Below, in pieces: positions 41,435 through 50,684 of a DNA stretch of 64,000 nucleotides. The stretch is from NCBI RefSeq assembly GCF_900128495.1, contig NZ_LT635801.1, positions 3,496,946-3,560,945 of the forward strand, in the 5' to 3' direction. How positions within the stretch are numbered: the stretch's first letter is position 1; each line of letters opens with the position of its first letter. The translations under genes were made by a program, and so were the position numbers. The stretch is from Bacteroides ilei (GTDB taxonomy: Bacteria; Bacteroidota; Bacteroidia; Bacteroidales; Bacteroidaceae). The notes under the pieces are model-generated. The model was not told the origin of the DNA, made no database searches, and worked only from the letters and a program-made list of their open reading frames with translations.

Positions 41435-41992
41435 ATGGAAAATAAGAAATTATATACGATAATTGTTCATTCGGAGAATCTGGCCGGTATCCTGAATCAG
41501 ATAACGGCTGTGTTCACCCGCCGGCAGATCAATATTGAAAGTCTGAACGTTTCGGCTTCTTCAATCAAGGGGGTACATAAATATACCATTACCTGCTGGA
41601 CAGCTCCGGATACGGTTGAAAAGGTTGTCAAGCAGATTGAGAAGAAGCTGGATGTAATCCAGGCACATTATTTTACGGACGATGAGATCTTCCAGCGTGA
41701 AGTGGCCATGTATAAGGTGTCTACTCCCGAGTTCCAGAAGAATCCTGAAGCATCGAAAGTGGTACGTCGTTACAGTGCACATATTGTGGAGGTGAATCCT
41801 ACTTTCTCTATTGTAGAGCTGACAAGCATGAGTGAGGACATCACGAACATGTATCAGGAACTGAAAGCCCTGAATTGCGTGCTGCAGTTTGTACGTTCAG
41901 GAAGGATAGCTGTTTCAACCAGCTGTTTTGAACGGGTGAACGAGTATCTGGCTCATCGTGAAGAAAGATATCAGAAGGAAAAACAGCAATAA
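41435..41992 (+). CDS. ilvN: Acetolactate synthase regulatory (small) subunit
   Basis: 185 aa. An N-terminal ACT domain (residues 4-80: LYTIIVHSENLAGILNQITA, TRRQINIESLNVSAS) binds Val for feedback inhibition. The second half (about 90-165) matches the ALS-small C-terminal domain. It activates the large subunit and gives it feedback control. Fits ilvN/ilvH. Confidence 0.93.
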   Translation: MENKKLYTIIVHSENLAGILNQITAVFTRRQINIESLNVSASSIKGVHKYTITCWTAPDTVEKVVKQIEKKLDVIQAHYFTDDEIFQREVAMYKVSTPEFQKNPEASKVVRRYSAHIVEVNPTFSIVELTSMSEDITNMYQELKALNCVLQFVRSGRIAVSTSCFERVNEYLAHREERYQKEKQQ

Positions 41993-42007
41993 AAATACAG
42001 TTGCCTT

Positions 42008-42751
42008 ATGGCTGAAGAGAATAAAATAGGGACTTACAGTTTTATAGCCGAACCGTTTCATGTGGACTTTACCGGGAAGCTGACTATGGGAGTATTGGGA
42101 AACCATCTCTTGAACTGTGCCGGATTCCATGCCACCGAGCGGGGGTTCGGGATGGCCGAGCTGAACGAAAATCATTATACGTGGGTCTTGTCGAGGCTGG
42201 CTATTGAATTGGACCGTCTGCCTCTTCAGTATGAACGGTTCAGTATACAGACATGGATCGAGAATGTGTACCGTTTGTTTACAGACCGTAATTTTGCCAT
42301 TCTGGACAAGGACGGCAAGACTATAGGATATGCCCGTTCCATATGGGCGATGATCAGCACTGAAACCCGTAAGCCGGTGGACCTGCTGACCTTGCACAAG
42401 GGAAGTATCCTGAATTACGTTTGTGACAAAGAGTGCCCGATCGGGAAACCGGGCCGTATCAAGGTTGCGGAAAAAGAGGTGGCTGGAGAACATGTGGCTT
42501 GTTACAGTGACATTGATGTCAACGGGCATGTCAACAGCATCAAGTACATTGAGCATATTCTGGATCTGTTTCCTATGGAGCAGTTCCGTACGAAACGTAT
42601 CAGCCGTTTTGAGATGGCTTATGTTGCGGAAAGCTATTACGGTGACAAGTTGACTTTCTATTGCGACAGGATGTCGGAAAACGAATACGATATTGAAGTA
42701 AAGAAGAACGGTACGGAAGTTGTCGTTCGGAGTAAAGTGATATTTATTTGA
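42008..42751 (+). CDS. Acyl-ACP thioesterase (FatA/FatB-like)
   Basis: 247 aa, double hot-dog. SFIAEPFHVDFTGKLTMGVLG at the N-terminus, DRNFAILDKDGKTIGYARSIWAMIS, and the second hot-dog with DVNGHVNSIKYIEHILD (catalytic Asn and His, about 175-190). It hydrolyses acyl-ACP to free fatty acid. It sits between ilvN and ilvC with short gaps (15 and 50 bp), so it is co-regulated with branched-chain amino-acid synthesis. Substrate specificity is unknown. Branched-chain acyl-ACP is a guess from context. Confidence 0.88.
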   Translation: MAEENKIGTYSFIAEPFHVDFTGKLTMGVLGNHLLNCAGFHATERGFGMAELNENHYTWVLSRLAIELDRLPLQYERFSIQTWIENVYRLFTDRNFAILDKDGKTIGYARSIWAMISTETRKPVDLLTLHKGSILNYVCDKECPIGKPGRIKVAEKEVAGEHVACYSDIDVNGHVNSIKYIEHILDLFPMEQFRTKRISRFEMAYVAESYYGDKLTFYCDRMSENEYDIEVKKNGTEVVVRSKVIFI

Positions 42752-42801
42752 TTTTTTAATAACATACAGCTCTTCGGGGCTGTGATAAAAAGATTGTAAA
42801 A

Positions 42802-43845
42802 ATGGCAAAAATGAATTTTGGCGGTGTTATTGAAAATGTAGAAACCCGCGAAGAATTTCCATTGGAAAAAGCACGTGAAATCTTGAAAGATGAAACAATT
42901 GCAGTTCTTGGTTATGGTGTACAGGGTCCCGGACAGTCATTGAACCTGCGTGACAATGGCTTTAATGTAATCGTAGGCCAGCGTCAGGGCAAGACTTATG
43001 AAAAGGCCGTTGCCGACGGATGGGTACCGGGTGAAACTCTGTTCAGCATTGAAGAGGCTTGCGAGAAGGGTACTATCATCATGTGTCTGCTTTCTGATGC
43101 TGCTGTAATGTCTGTATGGCCTACAATCAAGAAACACCTGACTGCAGGCAAGGCATTGTATTTCTCTCATGGTTTCGCTATTACATGGAATGACCGTACA
43201 GGCGTTGTTCCTCCTAAAGATATCGATGTCATCATGGTTGCTCCTAAAGGTTCAGGTACTTCATTGCGTACCATGTTCCTGGAAGGTCGTGGCTTGAATT
43301 CTTCATATGCCGTTTATCAGGATGCTACAGGTAAGGCTATGGACCGTACATTGGCCCTGGGTATCGGTATCGGTTCCGGCTACCTGTTTGAAACAACATT
43401 CCAGCGCGAAGCAACTTCTGACCTGACAGGTGAACGTGGCTCTTTGATGGGAGCTATCCAGGGATTGTTGCTGGCTCAGTATGAAGTGTTGCGTGAAAAC
43501 GGTCACTCACCTTCTGAAGCCTTCAATGAAACTGTAGAGGAACTGACTCAGTCACTGATGCCTCTGTTCGCAAAGAACGGTATGGACTGGATGTACGCTA
43601 ACTGCTCTACTACGGCACAGCGCGGTGCTTTGGACTGGATGGGCCCGTTCCACGATGCAATCAAACCGGTTGTAGAAAAATTGTACCAAAGCGTCAAGAG
43701 CGGTCATGAAGCTCAGATTTCTATCGATGCAAACTCTCAGCCGGATTACCGTGAGAAACTGAATGCCGAATTGAAGGCTTTGCGTGAAAGCGAAATGTGG
43801 CAGACTGCCGTTACAGTACGTAAGCTTCGTCCTGAAAACAATTGA
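42802..43845 (+). CDS. ilvC: Ketol-acid reductoisomerase
   Basis: 347 aa. Rossmann motif GYGVQGPGQSLNLRDNG (residues 37-53), APKGSGTSLRTMFLEGRGL and the class knot/active-site DLTGERGSLMGAIQGLL with metal ligands. It isomerises and reduces acetolactate and acetohydroxybutyrate. It is the last gene of the ilv operon, preceded by a small CAGC/GCTG hairpin and followed by a terminator at 43896. Confidence 0.96.
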   Translation: MAKMNFGGVIENVETREEFPLEKAREILKDETIAVLGYGVQGPGQSLNLRDNGFNVIVGQRQGKTYEKAVADGWVPGETLFSIEEACEKGTIIMCLLSDAAVMSVWPTIKKHLTAGKALYFSHGFAITWNDRTGVVPPKDIDVIMVAPKGSGTSLRTMFLEGRGLNSSYAVYQDATGKAMDRTLALGIGIGSGYLFETTFQREATSDLTGERGSLMGAIQGLLLAQYEVLRENGHSPSEAFNETVEELTQSLMPLFAKNGMDWMYANCSTTAQRGALDWMGPFHDAIKPVVEKLYQSVKSGHEAQISIDANSQPDYREKLNAELKALRESEMWQTAVTVRKLRPENN

Positions 43846-43895
43846 TGTGAATATGGAAGGGTAGAGGAAATCTACTCCTGATATATTTTTTCTGG

Positions 43896-43939
43896 AATCC
43901 TCCTGCGTCGGGTCTTCCCTGGTGCAGGGGGATTTTTTT
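43896..43939 (+). terminator. ilv operon terminator
   Basis: AATCCTCCTGC (43896-43906) pairs with GCAGGGGGATT (43924-43934) through one T-G wobble. TTTTT follows. Confidence 0.85.
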
Positions 43940-43997
43940 GCCGGTTCATGTAACGGAATGTTAACTTCTATGTAATGATGTGAACAAGCGTAAGGTA

Positions 43998-44005
43998 TAA
44001 GTTTG
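43998..44005 (+). promoter_or_regulatory. -7 box of the SusC/SusD operon
   Basis: TAAGTTTG, 31 bp before the susC-like ATG at 44037. No nearby sigma/anti-sigma or hybrid two-component regulator gene was found. Confidence 0.5.
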
Positions 44006-44036
44006 CAGCAGAATTTAAACCAATCATTTATATTTT

Positions 44037-47036
44037 ATGCTTGAAAGCTACATGAATAAGTTAAATTTTGGGGGGCATAGACGTGCTTTTGTCTGTGCTT
44101 CCTTGTTGTTTGTGAATGCGATGGCATTTGCAGGTATTAAGGTAACAGGTATTGTTAAGGATGCTAATGGGGAACCGTTGGTAGGTGTGAGTATTGTTGA
44201 GGTAGGAACGGGCAATGGAACAATTACCGATATAGACGGTAAATATACATTGGAAGTGGAATCGGATGCAAAATTAAAGTTTTCGTATGTCGGTTTCGCC
44301 GATAAGGAGCTGGCTGCCAAATCTTGTAAAGTTGTCGTCTTATCGGAGGATAACAAGGTTTTGAATGAAGTTGTGGTTGTCGGTTATGGTAGTATGCGTC
44401 GAAAGGATGTGACCAGTTCCATTACTACAGTCAAGGCAGAGGATCTGAATTTGGGAGTCATGATTACTCCGGCACAGATGCTTCAAGGAAAAGTGGCCGG
44501 ACTGGTAGTCTCTACAAGCAGTAATCCGAATGAGTCACCTAGCATAACATTACGTGGAGCGTCAACTTTGGTAGAAGGTGCTATGGAACCTTATTATGTA
44601 GTGGATGGTGTTCCTGGAGTTGACCTGTCATTGGTCTCTGCCGATGATATTGAATCCATTGATGTCCTGAAAGACGCAACAGCAACGGCCATTTATGGTT
44701 CTAAGGCTGCCAATGGTGTCATTATAGTAACAACTAAGAAAGGAAAGAGAGGTTCTGCCCATGTGAGCTATAACGGATATGTGGCTGTTGAAAAAGTAGC
44801 AAAAGACCTAGATTTGGCAACGGCTTCCGATTTGCGTAATTATGCTAAGACCAATAATTTTGAGCTGACCAGCGATGAGGGAGCGGATACTGACTGGCAG
44901 AAAGAGGTAGAACGTACCGGCTTGTCGCATAGCCATAATTTGGCTGTCAGCGGAGGAAGCGAAAAGTCGAGCTATAATGTGAGTCTGAATTATTTGAGTC
45001 ATGAAGGTGTGATTACCGGAACTGACATGGAACGTTTTACGGCAAGGGCATTGGCGCAGTCAGAGGTGCTGAAAGATCATCTTACCTTGTCACTTGGAGT
45101 AAATGCAAGTCAGACTACGAGCAATGAAGTTCCGACCGGATCATCCGGGGCCAGTGTTACGGATGCCATGGTCTATTATTCTCCTACACAGCCTGTCCGG
45201 AATGAAGACGGTTCATGGTTCCGTTCGAACAGTGTTTCTCAGTATTATAACCCTTTGTCAATGATTTATGAAGATATCCAGAAAACCGTATATAAGCGGA
45301 TGCAGATTACCGGTAAGGCCGATTTCAAGATTATAGACGGATTGACGTGGAGTGCTCATTTTTCGTACATGACCGACCAGAGTACTCAAAGTATCTATCA
45401 TTCGACCAAATCCCAGATAGTAAACAGTAACGGGGAAGCCAGTCGTAACACTTATTTCGGAGACAAGAAAGTTTTTGAAACGTATGGGAACTATCAGAAG
45501 ACGTTTGCCGACAAGCATCGTCTGGGACTTATGGTAGGATATTCATGGGAAGAGACGAATACCAACGATGGATTCGGTGTTACGGTAAAGGATTTCTATA
45601 ACGATTATGTCAAATATTATAATCTTAGTTACGCCAATTCTATTGATGGTATGAACGGAGTGGAAAGCGGGGTAGAATCGACTCTCCGTATGATTTCATT
45701 GTATGGACGTGCCAACTATTCGTTCAATAGCAAATATAATTTCCAGGCCACTGTACGTCGTGACGGTTCTTCAGCCTTCGGTAAGAACAACCGCTGGGCA
45801 ACTTTCCCATCTGTATCGGCTTCATGGCGTTTGAGTGAAGAGGAGTTCATCAAGAATATGAATGTGTTCGATAATCTGAACTTGCATGTGGGTTATGGTG
45901 TTAGTGGAAACTCTCTTGGTTTCGATGCGTATACAGCTTTACAGACCTATGGCGTTTCCGGTTGGTTCCAATATACGGATGCAAATGGTGTGACCTCCAA
46001 CAAGCATACTTTGGGAGCAAACAGCAATTCGAATCCGGATTTGAAATGGGAACGTACCGGAATGTTCAACATCGGACTTGATTTCGGTTTCTTTAATAAC
46101 CGTTTGAACGGTACTGTCGAATACTATGATAAGCGGACTTCTGATCTGATCTATTATTATCCGGTTTCTACAAACCGCTATCCGTTCGATATAATGACGG
46201 CAAATGTGGGCGACATCAGCAATAAGGGTATTGAAGTGACAATCAACGCAATTCCGGTAAAGACAAAAGATTTTACATGGGAGACCACATTGAACCTTTC
46301 ACATAACAAGAATATCGTTAAGAAATTGTCAAACCAGCAGTTCTCGGTAGATTATATTCCTCAGGCAGATTCAAATATAGCAAGTAATTCGGGAGTATAT
46401 CTCCAGCGTATTATGGAAGGATGTCCTATCGGCCAGTTCTATACATATGAATGGGCTGGATATAATGAAGATGGAATCTCACAATTTTATGTACATGATC
46501 CTGAAACCGGTGAGCGTACCGGTGAGACAACCATACAGCCTACAGAAACCGACCAGACCAAGACGGGTTGTGCACAGCCTAAGCTTACTTACGGATGGAA
46601 CAATACCTTGACTTACAAGAACTGGTCTCTGAATATGTTTTTCCAGGGGGTGTTGGGTAATAAGATCTTCAATATTCTCCGTGCACAATACAATACGGTC
46701 AGTCTGATATCACAAGGTAAGAATGTATTGAAGGAAGCACTTACCGACCAGAAATACGGAGATGTGAATTCTCAATATCCGTCCGACAGGTATCTGGAGA
46801 ACGGAAGTTACCTGCGTCTTTCGACATTGACTCTTGCCTATAATTTCGGAAAGGTATCCGATTGGGCCAGCAACCTCTCTGTCTATGCCACTTGTAACAA
46901 TGTGTTTACGGTAACAGGCTATAAGGGAACAGATCCTGAAGTGTCTTTGGGCGGATTGACACCAGGCATCCAAGGGCGTGACAATTATTATCCTCATACA
47001 CGTACTTTCATGGTAGGTTTGAAAGTCAGTTTTTAA
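44037..47036 (+). CDS. SusC/RagA-family TonB-dependent outer-membrane transporter
   Basis: 999 aa. Signal region, then a carboxypeptidase-D-regulatory-like domain (about 30-105: IKVTGIVKDANGEPLVGVSI). A TonB-box-like NEVVVVGYG (about 110) leads into the plug (about 115-225: SITTVKAEDLNLGVM...YYVVDGVPG) and a barrel with ...HTRTFMVGLKVSF at the C-terminus. It imports a glycan or glycan fragment handed over by the SusD partner. The start could also be ATG 44052. The SusD gene follows 23 bp later. Confidence 0.96.
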   Translation: MLESYMNKLNFGGHRRAFVCASLLFVNAMAFAGIKVTGIVKDANGEPLVGVSIVEVGTGNGTITDIDGKYTLEVESDAKLKFSYVGFADKELAAKSCKVVVLSEDNKVLNEVVVVGYGSMRRKDVTSSITTVKAEDLNLGVMITPAQMLQGKVAGLVVSTSSNPNESPSITLRGASTLVEGAMEPYYVVDGVPGVDLSLVSADDIESIDVLKDATATAIYGSKAANGVIIVTTKKGKRGSAHVSYNGYVAVEKVAKDLDLATASDLRNYAKTNNFELTSDEGADTDWQKEVERTGLSHSHNLAVSGGSEKSSYNVSLNYLSHEGVITGTDMERFTARALAQSEVLKDHLTLSLGVNASQTTSNEVPTGSSGASVTDAMVYYSPTQPVRNEDGSWFRSNSVSQYYNPLSMIYEDIQKTVYKRMQITGKADFKIIDGLTWSAHFSYMTDQSTQSIYHSTKSQIVNSNGEASRNTYFGDKKVFETYGNYQKTFADKHRLGLMVGYSWEETNTNDGFGVTVKDFYNDYVKYYNLSYANSIDGMNGVESGVESTLRMISLYGRANYSFNSKYNFQATVRRDGSSAFGKNNRWATFPSVSASWRLSEEEFIKNMNVFDNLNLHVGYGVSGNSLGFDAYTALQTYGVSGWFQYTDANGVTSNKHTLGANSNSNPDLKWERTGMFNIGLDFGFFNNRLNGTVEYYDKRTSDLIYYYPVSTNRYPFDIMTANVGDISNKGIEVTINAIPVKTKDFTWETTLNLSHNKNIVKKLSNQQFSVDYIPQADSNIASNSGVYLQRIMEGCPIGQFYTYEWAGYNEDGISQFYVHDPETGERTGETTIQPTETDQTKTGCAQPKLTYGWNNTLTYKNWSLNMFFQGVLGNKIFNILRAQYNTVSLISQGKNVLKEALTDQKYGDVNSQYPSDRYLENGSYLRLSTLTLAYNFGKVSDWASNLSVYATCNNVFTVTGYKGTDPEVSLGGLTPGIQGRDNYYPHTRTFMVGLKVSF

Positions 47037-47059
47037 TTTGAAAAAGAAAGAATAAAGCA

Positions 47060-48688
47060 ATGAAAAATTATATGAAAATAAGTCTTGCCGCAGCAATCGT
47101 TTCTTTAACGGCAAGTTGTACCGATCTGGATGTGGACGTGAAGTCACAATATATAGAATATCCGACCGAATCGGAAGTTGCACTGGAAGCGAAAATGGCC
47201 GATGTGTATTATGCTTTCCGCAGTGCGTTGGGTAATAAATACAACCGTTATCAGACATTCTCTTCCGATGAGGCTTCGGGTATCAGCTTTGATGGTGATT
47301 ATTACGATGGAGCTGAAAATGTCAATCCTACGTTGCACAATTTCAAGGCAGAAGACGGTCCGCTTGATTATTGGTCGGATCTGGCAAGCGGTATCACCAA
47401 ATGTAACAAGGCTATCGATGAACTGGGTGAAAGTACAGACAGACTGACACTTTCATATATTGCATCGGCCCGTGTGATGAGAGCTTTCTATCATTTCATA
47501 CTGATGGACAGTTACGGTGATGTACCTATCTTGAACAAGTTGTATGATGACGATGAGGCTATAGAGCGTAGCCCGCGTAAAGATGTTGCCGAATTCATTG
47601 AAAACGAACTGCTTGAAAGTATTCCGTATCTGTCGGAAGCCAATAATGCTGCAACCTATGGTAAGCCCAACAGATGGATGGCCGAGGCCTTGCTTGTCAA
47701 GTTGTATATTAATTGGGCTGTCTATACTTGTGGTGATGTTACCAGCTATGATGCGGCATCGACAGTGAATACAAAGCTGGATGACTGTGTGAAGTATTGT
47801 GATGATATCATCAATAGCGGTCTGTTCAATCTCAATGATACATACCGTTCCAAATTCTTGTATGACAATGGTTCACAGATTACAGATTTCATTTATGCAA
47901 TGCCATACGACTGTGTGAATGCACAGGGATTACTTTATGGGCGTTACCGTACTTTCCGCCGGATCGATGACGGCGAACCGATAGGGTATTACGGCGGTTC
48001 GATGAAGAACTCATGTGCTGGAATCGCTGCCATGAATCCCGAATTCTCCGATCTTTTTACGCTGGAAGGTGATGACCGTAACAAAGCTGTTCTGGGTGGA
48101 AAGGTATATGTACATGACCCGTTGACAGGCGAAGAAACAACTACACCGTATATGTATAATGGAGAGCAGCTGGAGCTTACTAAGGAGATAACCTTGAAGG
48201 CCGGTGGAGAAGAACAACTGAATGCCGGAGCTGATGCAAACGGATGGCGTCAAGGTTATCGTTCCATCAAGTTCTACCCGAATCCGAATGAATACGCACA
48301 GTACAGCCGTAACCAGAGCAATGATGTTCCTATATTCCGTTTTGCAGATATTATTCTTACCAAGGCTGAGGCTATACTGAGAGGCGCACAGGCAACTGGA
48401 GAGGACACACCACAATCCTTGTTTAACCAGATCCGTAGCTATGTACATGCTCCGTTGATTGACCATACTCCTACCTTACAGGATGTGCTTGATGAACGGG
48501 GACGTGAATTCTTTGATGAGAACTGGCGTAGAAATGACATGATACGTTTCGGAACATTCGAAAGTGAATATGGTTTCCACAAAAAAGGATTCCCTAATGC
48601 CAGCTTTGACAAGACAAGACGTATTTTCCCTGTTCCTCAGGATGTACTGAATGAAAATGTAAACTGGAAACAGAATTTTGGTTATTGA
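47060..48688 (+). CDS. SusD/RagB-family surface lipoprotein
   Basis: 542 aa. Lipoprotein signal ending TASCTDLDVD (Cys20), an N-terminal helical TPR-like region, and the SusD C-terminal domain (ending LNENVNWKQNFGY). It captures sugars at the cell surface with SusC. SusD specificity cannot be read. The neighbouring histidine phosphatase may hint at a phosphorylated or mixed substrate. Confidence 0.95.
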   Translation: MKNYMKISLAAAIVSLTASCTDLDVDVKSQYIEYPTESEVALEAKMADVYYAFRSALGNKYNRYQTFSSDEASGISFDGDYYDGAENVNPTLHNFKAEDGPLDYWSDLASGITKCNKAIDELGESTDRLTLSYIASARVMRAFYHFILMDSYGDVPILNKLYDDDEAIERSPRKDVAEFIENELLESIPYLSEANNAATYGKPNRWMAEALLVKLYINWAVYTCGDVTSYDAASTVNTKLDDCVKYCDDIINSGLFNLNDTYRSKFLYDNGSQITDFIYAMPYDCVNAQGLLYGRYRTFRRIDDGEPIGYYGGSMKNSCAGIAAMNPEFSDLFTLEGDDRNKAVLGGKVYVHDPLTGEETTTPYMYNGEQLELTKEITLKAGGEEQLNAGADANGWRQGYRSIKFYPNPNEYAQYSRNQSNDVPIFRFADIILTKAEAILRGAQATGEDTPQSLFNQIRSYVHAPLIDHTPTLQDVLDERGREFFDENWRRNDMIRFGTFESEYGFHKKGFPNASFDKTRRIFPVPQDVLNENVNWKQNFGY

Positions 48689-48700
48689 TTTTATAAAGGT

Positions 48701-48746
48701 GCCCCCGGCTTATGCAGCAATGCAATGGCGGGGGCTTTGTTTTTAT
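48701..48746 (+). terminator. Hairpin after susD
   Basis: GCCCCCG (48701-48707) pairs with CGGGGGC (48729-48735), followed by TTTGTTTTTA. It may reduce readthrough into the phosphatase gene but does not fully separate it. Confidence 0.65.
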
Positions 48747-48751
48747 TTGAT

Positions 48752-49948
48752 ATGATGAAAAAGATATTTGTTTTGGCTTTTTTTGTATTCGGACAGGCTG
48801 TGTCCGTTTCGTTGCATGCAGTGGCAGGTGGCCGGACCGACAAGGATTCGGTGAGTTATGAACAGATGGGGGGTATTTATTATGCCTATCATTATGACAG
48901 TACTGCTGTAAGGACACCGGTCCCTGAAGGTTACACTCCGTTCTATATCAGCCATTTCGGAAGACATGGATCCCGTTGGTTACCTTCCGACAGCCGTTAC
49001 CAGGCTGTATTGGAGCAGTTTGCAGATACTACAAATCTTACGGTAACCGGTCGGGATGTGCGTACACGTTTGCTGAAAATATGGGCCGATGCCGAAGGAC
49101 GTGGAGGAGATCTGACCGGTTTGGGAGCCATGCAGCAGGCTTCACTAGCTTCCCGCATGTATCATTCTTATCCTGAAGTCTTTCACAAGGATGCAGTTGT
49201 CTCGGCACGTTCCAGCATTGTAGGGCGTTGTATGATGAGCATGACAGCCTATCTGCTGAAACTTCAGTCGTTGGGACCTACCCTGAAAATAACGGCAGAG
49301 GCAAACCGTCGTTTTATGCCTTATATAGCTTATTCTTCACCCGAGGAAGATTCATTGATAGCCAGTACTCCAAGAATCATCGAAGTATCGCCCGAGCGTC
49401 TGATTGCATCGCTGTTCCGTAACCCCGATAAGGTGAAAAATAAGATGGATCTGTTGAGTGAACTTCATTGCATCGCTTCTGACATGCAGAATGTAGATAT
49501 AGGTGTATCATTATATGATATATTCACACCGGAAGAAATGGCTGCAGTATACCATGCCAGTAACAGGAATATGTGGATCTGTAACAGCCGGAATGTTATC
49601 AGTGGAGATATTCCGGTCAGGTCGGCTGTGTCATTATGGAAGAATATTGTCGCTTCTGCCGATTCTGCCATTGCTTGTGGTTATCCTCAGGCTACCCTCC
49701 GTTTCGGGCATGATACCAGTCTTTACCGCCTTCTTACCCTGTTAGGGGTGTATCATGAAGAATGTAGGATGGATAAGATCATTCCTATGGGAGCCAATCT
49801 GCAGATAATATTTTACCGTAATTCCCAGGGGAATATATTGGTGAAATTCTTGCATAACGAACATGAACTGTTGTTACCTCTGGAAAGTGATGAAGCTCCC
49901 TATTACGATTGGGATGATGTGAAGTCATTTTATTCCGCTTATGAATGA
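48752..49948 (+). CDS. Histidine-type phosphatase (MINPP/acid-phosphatase-like), secreted
   Basis: 398 aa from ATG 48752 (MMKKIFVLAFFVFG); the 48725 start would bring nine extra hydrophobic codons and is less likely. Signal peptide ends near AVAGG. Catalytic RHGSRW (HFGRHGSRWLPSD, about residues 69-74) forms the phospho-His, and GHDTSLYRLL near the C-terminus holds the general acid HD. This resembles Bacteroides inositol-polyphosphate phosphatases. It lies 63 bp after susD with a weak hairpin between, and probably releases phosphate outside the inner membrane. Confidence 0.85.
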   Translation: MMKKIFVLAFFVFGQAVSVSLHAVAGGRTDKDSVSYEQMGGIYYAYHYDSTAVRTPVPEGYTPFYISHFGRHGSRWLPSDSRYQAVLEQFADTTNLTVTGRDVRTRLLKIWADAEGRGGDLTGLGAMQQASLASRMYHSYPEVFHKDAVVSARSSIVGRCMMSMTAYLLKLQSLGPTLKITAEANRRFMPYIAYSSPEEDSLIASTPRIIEVSPERLIASLFRNPDKVKNKMDLLSELHCIASDMQNVDIGVSLYDIFTPEEMAAVYHASNRNMWICNSRNVISGDIPVRSAVSLWKNIVASADSAIACGYPQATLRFGHDTSLYRLLTLLGVYHEECRMDKIIPMGANLQIIFYRNSQGNILVKFLHNEHELLLPLESDEAPYYDWDDVKSFYSAYE

Positions 49949-50006
49949 TGGTAGAGATTTCATGATTATCTTTTGTGCAGAGGGTTGCTTGTTACCGGGA
50001 ATTTGA

Positions 50007-50014
50007 TAAATTTG
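50007..50014 (+). promoter_or_regulatory. -7 box of the nitroreductase gene
   Basis: TAAATTTG, 30 bp before the ATG at 50045. Confidence 0.5.
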
Positions 50015-50044
50015 CAGGAAAGAACCATTAAAGACGGATTGATT

Positions 50045-50569
50045 ATGGAAACAGATTTTTTGAAGATTATAGAAACGCGGCGCAGTTGCCGTAAGTATAA
50101 GAAAGAACAGGTCAAGGATTCGGAACTGAAAGCTGTGCTGGAAGCCGGGACATATGCTCCGACCTCCCGTGGGATGCAGTCTCCCTACATCGTAGCTGTT
50201 CAGAATGAGGCCGTACTCCGAAAATTGGCTGGGATGAATGCCAAAGTGATGGGCGCAACTTCTAACCCATATTATGATGCTCCTACTTATGTTCTGGTGT
50301 TTGCTTCTCTGGACTCTCATAATCCGGTGCAGGATGGAAGTTGCGTTTTGGAGAATATGATGTTGGCTGCACATGCCATCGGATTGGCCAGTTGCTGGAT
50401 TCACCGTGAACGGGAGATGTTCGAAACTCCCGAAGGTAAGGAGCTGATCAGGGAATGGGGATTACCTGAGAATATTATCGGTGTAGGTGCATTGGCTTTA
50501 GGGTATGCCGACGGAGATCTTCCGAAGCCGAAACCCCGTAAAGAGGGTTATTACCGAATTGTCAAATAA
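50045..50569 (+). CDS. Nitroreductase-family FMN protein
   Basis: 174 aa from ATG 50045 (METDFLKIIETRRSCRKYK). The open frame upstream to 49973 is rejected because the family begins at the METDFLKII type. FMN-binding motifs are IIETRRSCRKYKKEQ at the N-terminus, the central GTYAPTSRGMQSPY and the late GVGALALGYADGD. It reduces nitro, quinone or flavin substrates. A single gene whose end abuts the IS1182 element (2 bases between stop and IS end). Confidence 0.9.
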   Translation: METDFLKIIETRRSCRKYKKEQVKDSELKAVLEAGTYAPTSRGMQSPYIVAVQNEAVLRKLAGMNAKVMGATSNPYYDAPTYVLVFASLDSHNPVQDGSCVLENMMLAAHAIGLASCWIHREREMFETPEGKELIREWGLPENIIGVGALALGYADGDLPKPKPRKEGYYRIVK

Positions 50570-50608
50570 AAGAGGGTGTGTCAAAATGCATACCCTCTTT
50601 TTTTATGA

Positions 50609-50640
50609 CAACGCCCCGACTTTCCCAAGCCGAGGCGTTG
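50609..50640. repeat. Hairpin in the IS1182 leader
   Basis: CAACGCC (50609-50615) pairs with GGCGTTG (50634-50640). It is in the leader of the transposase gene and could limit readthrough from outside promoters. Confidence 0.55.
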
Positions 50641-50684
50641 TTATTACCTAAAGATTTTGTATCTTTAAGCATAAGCAAAGTAAT

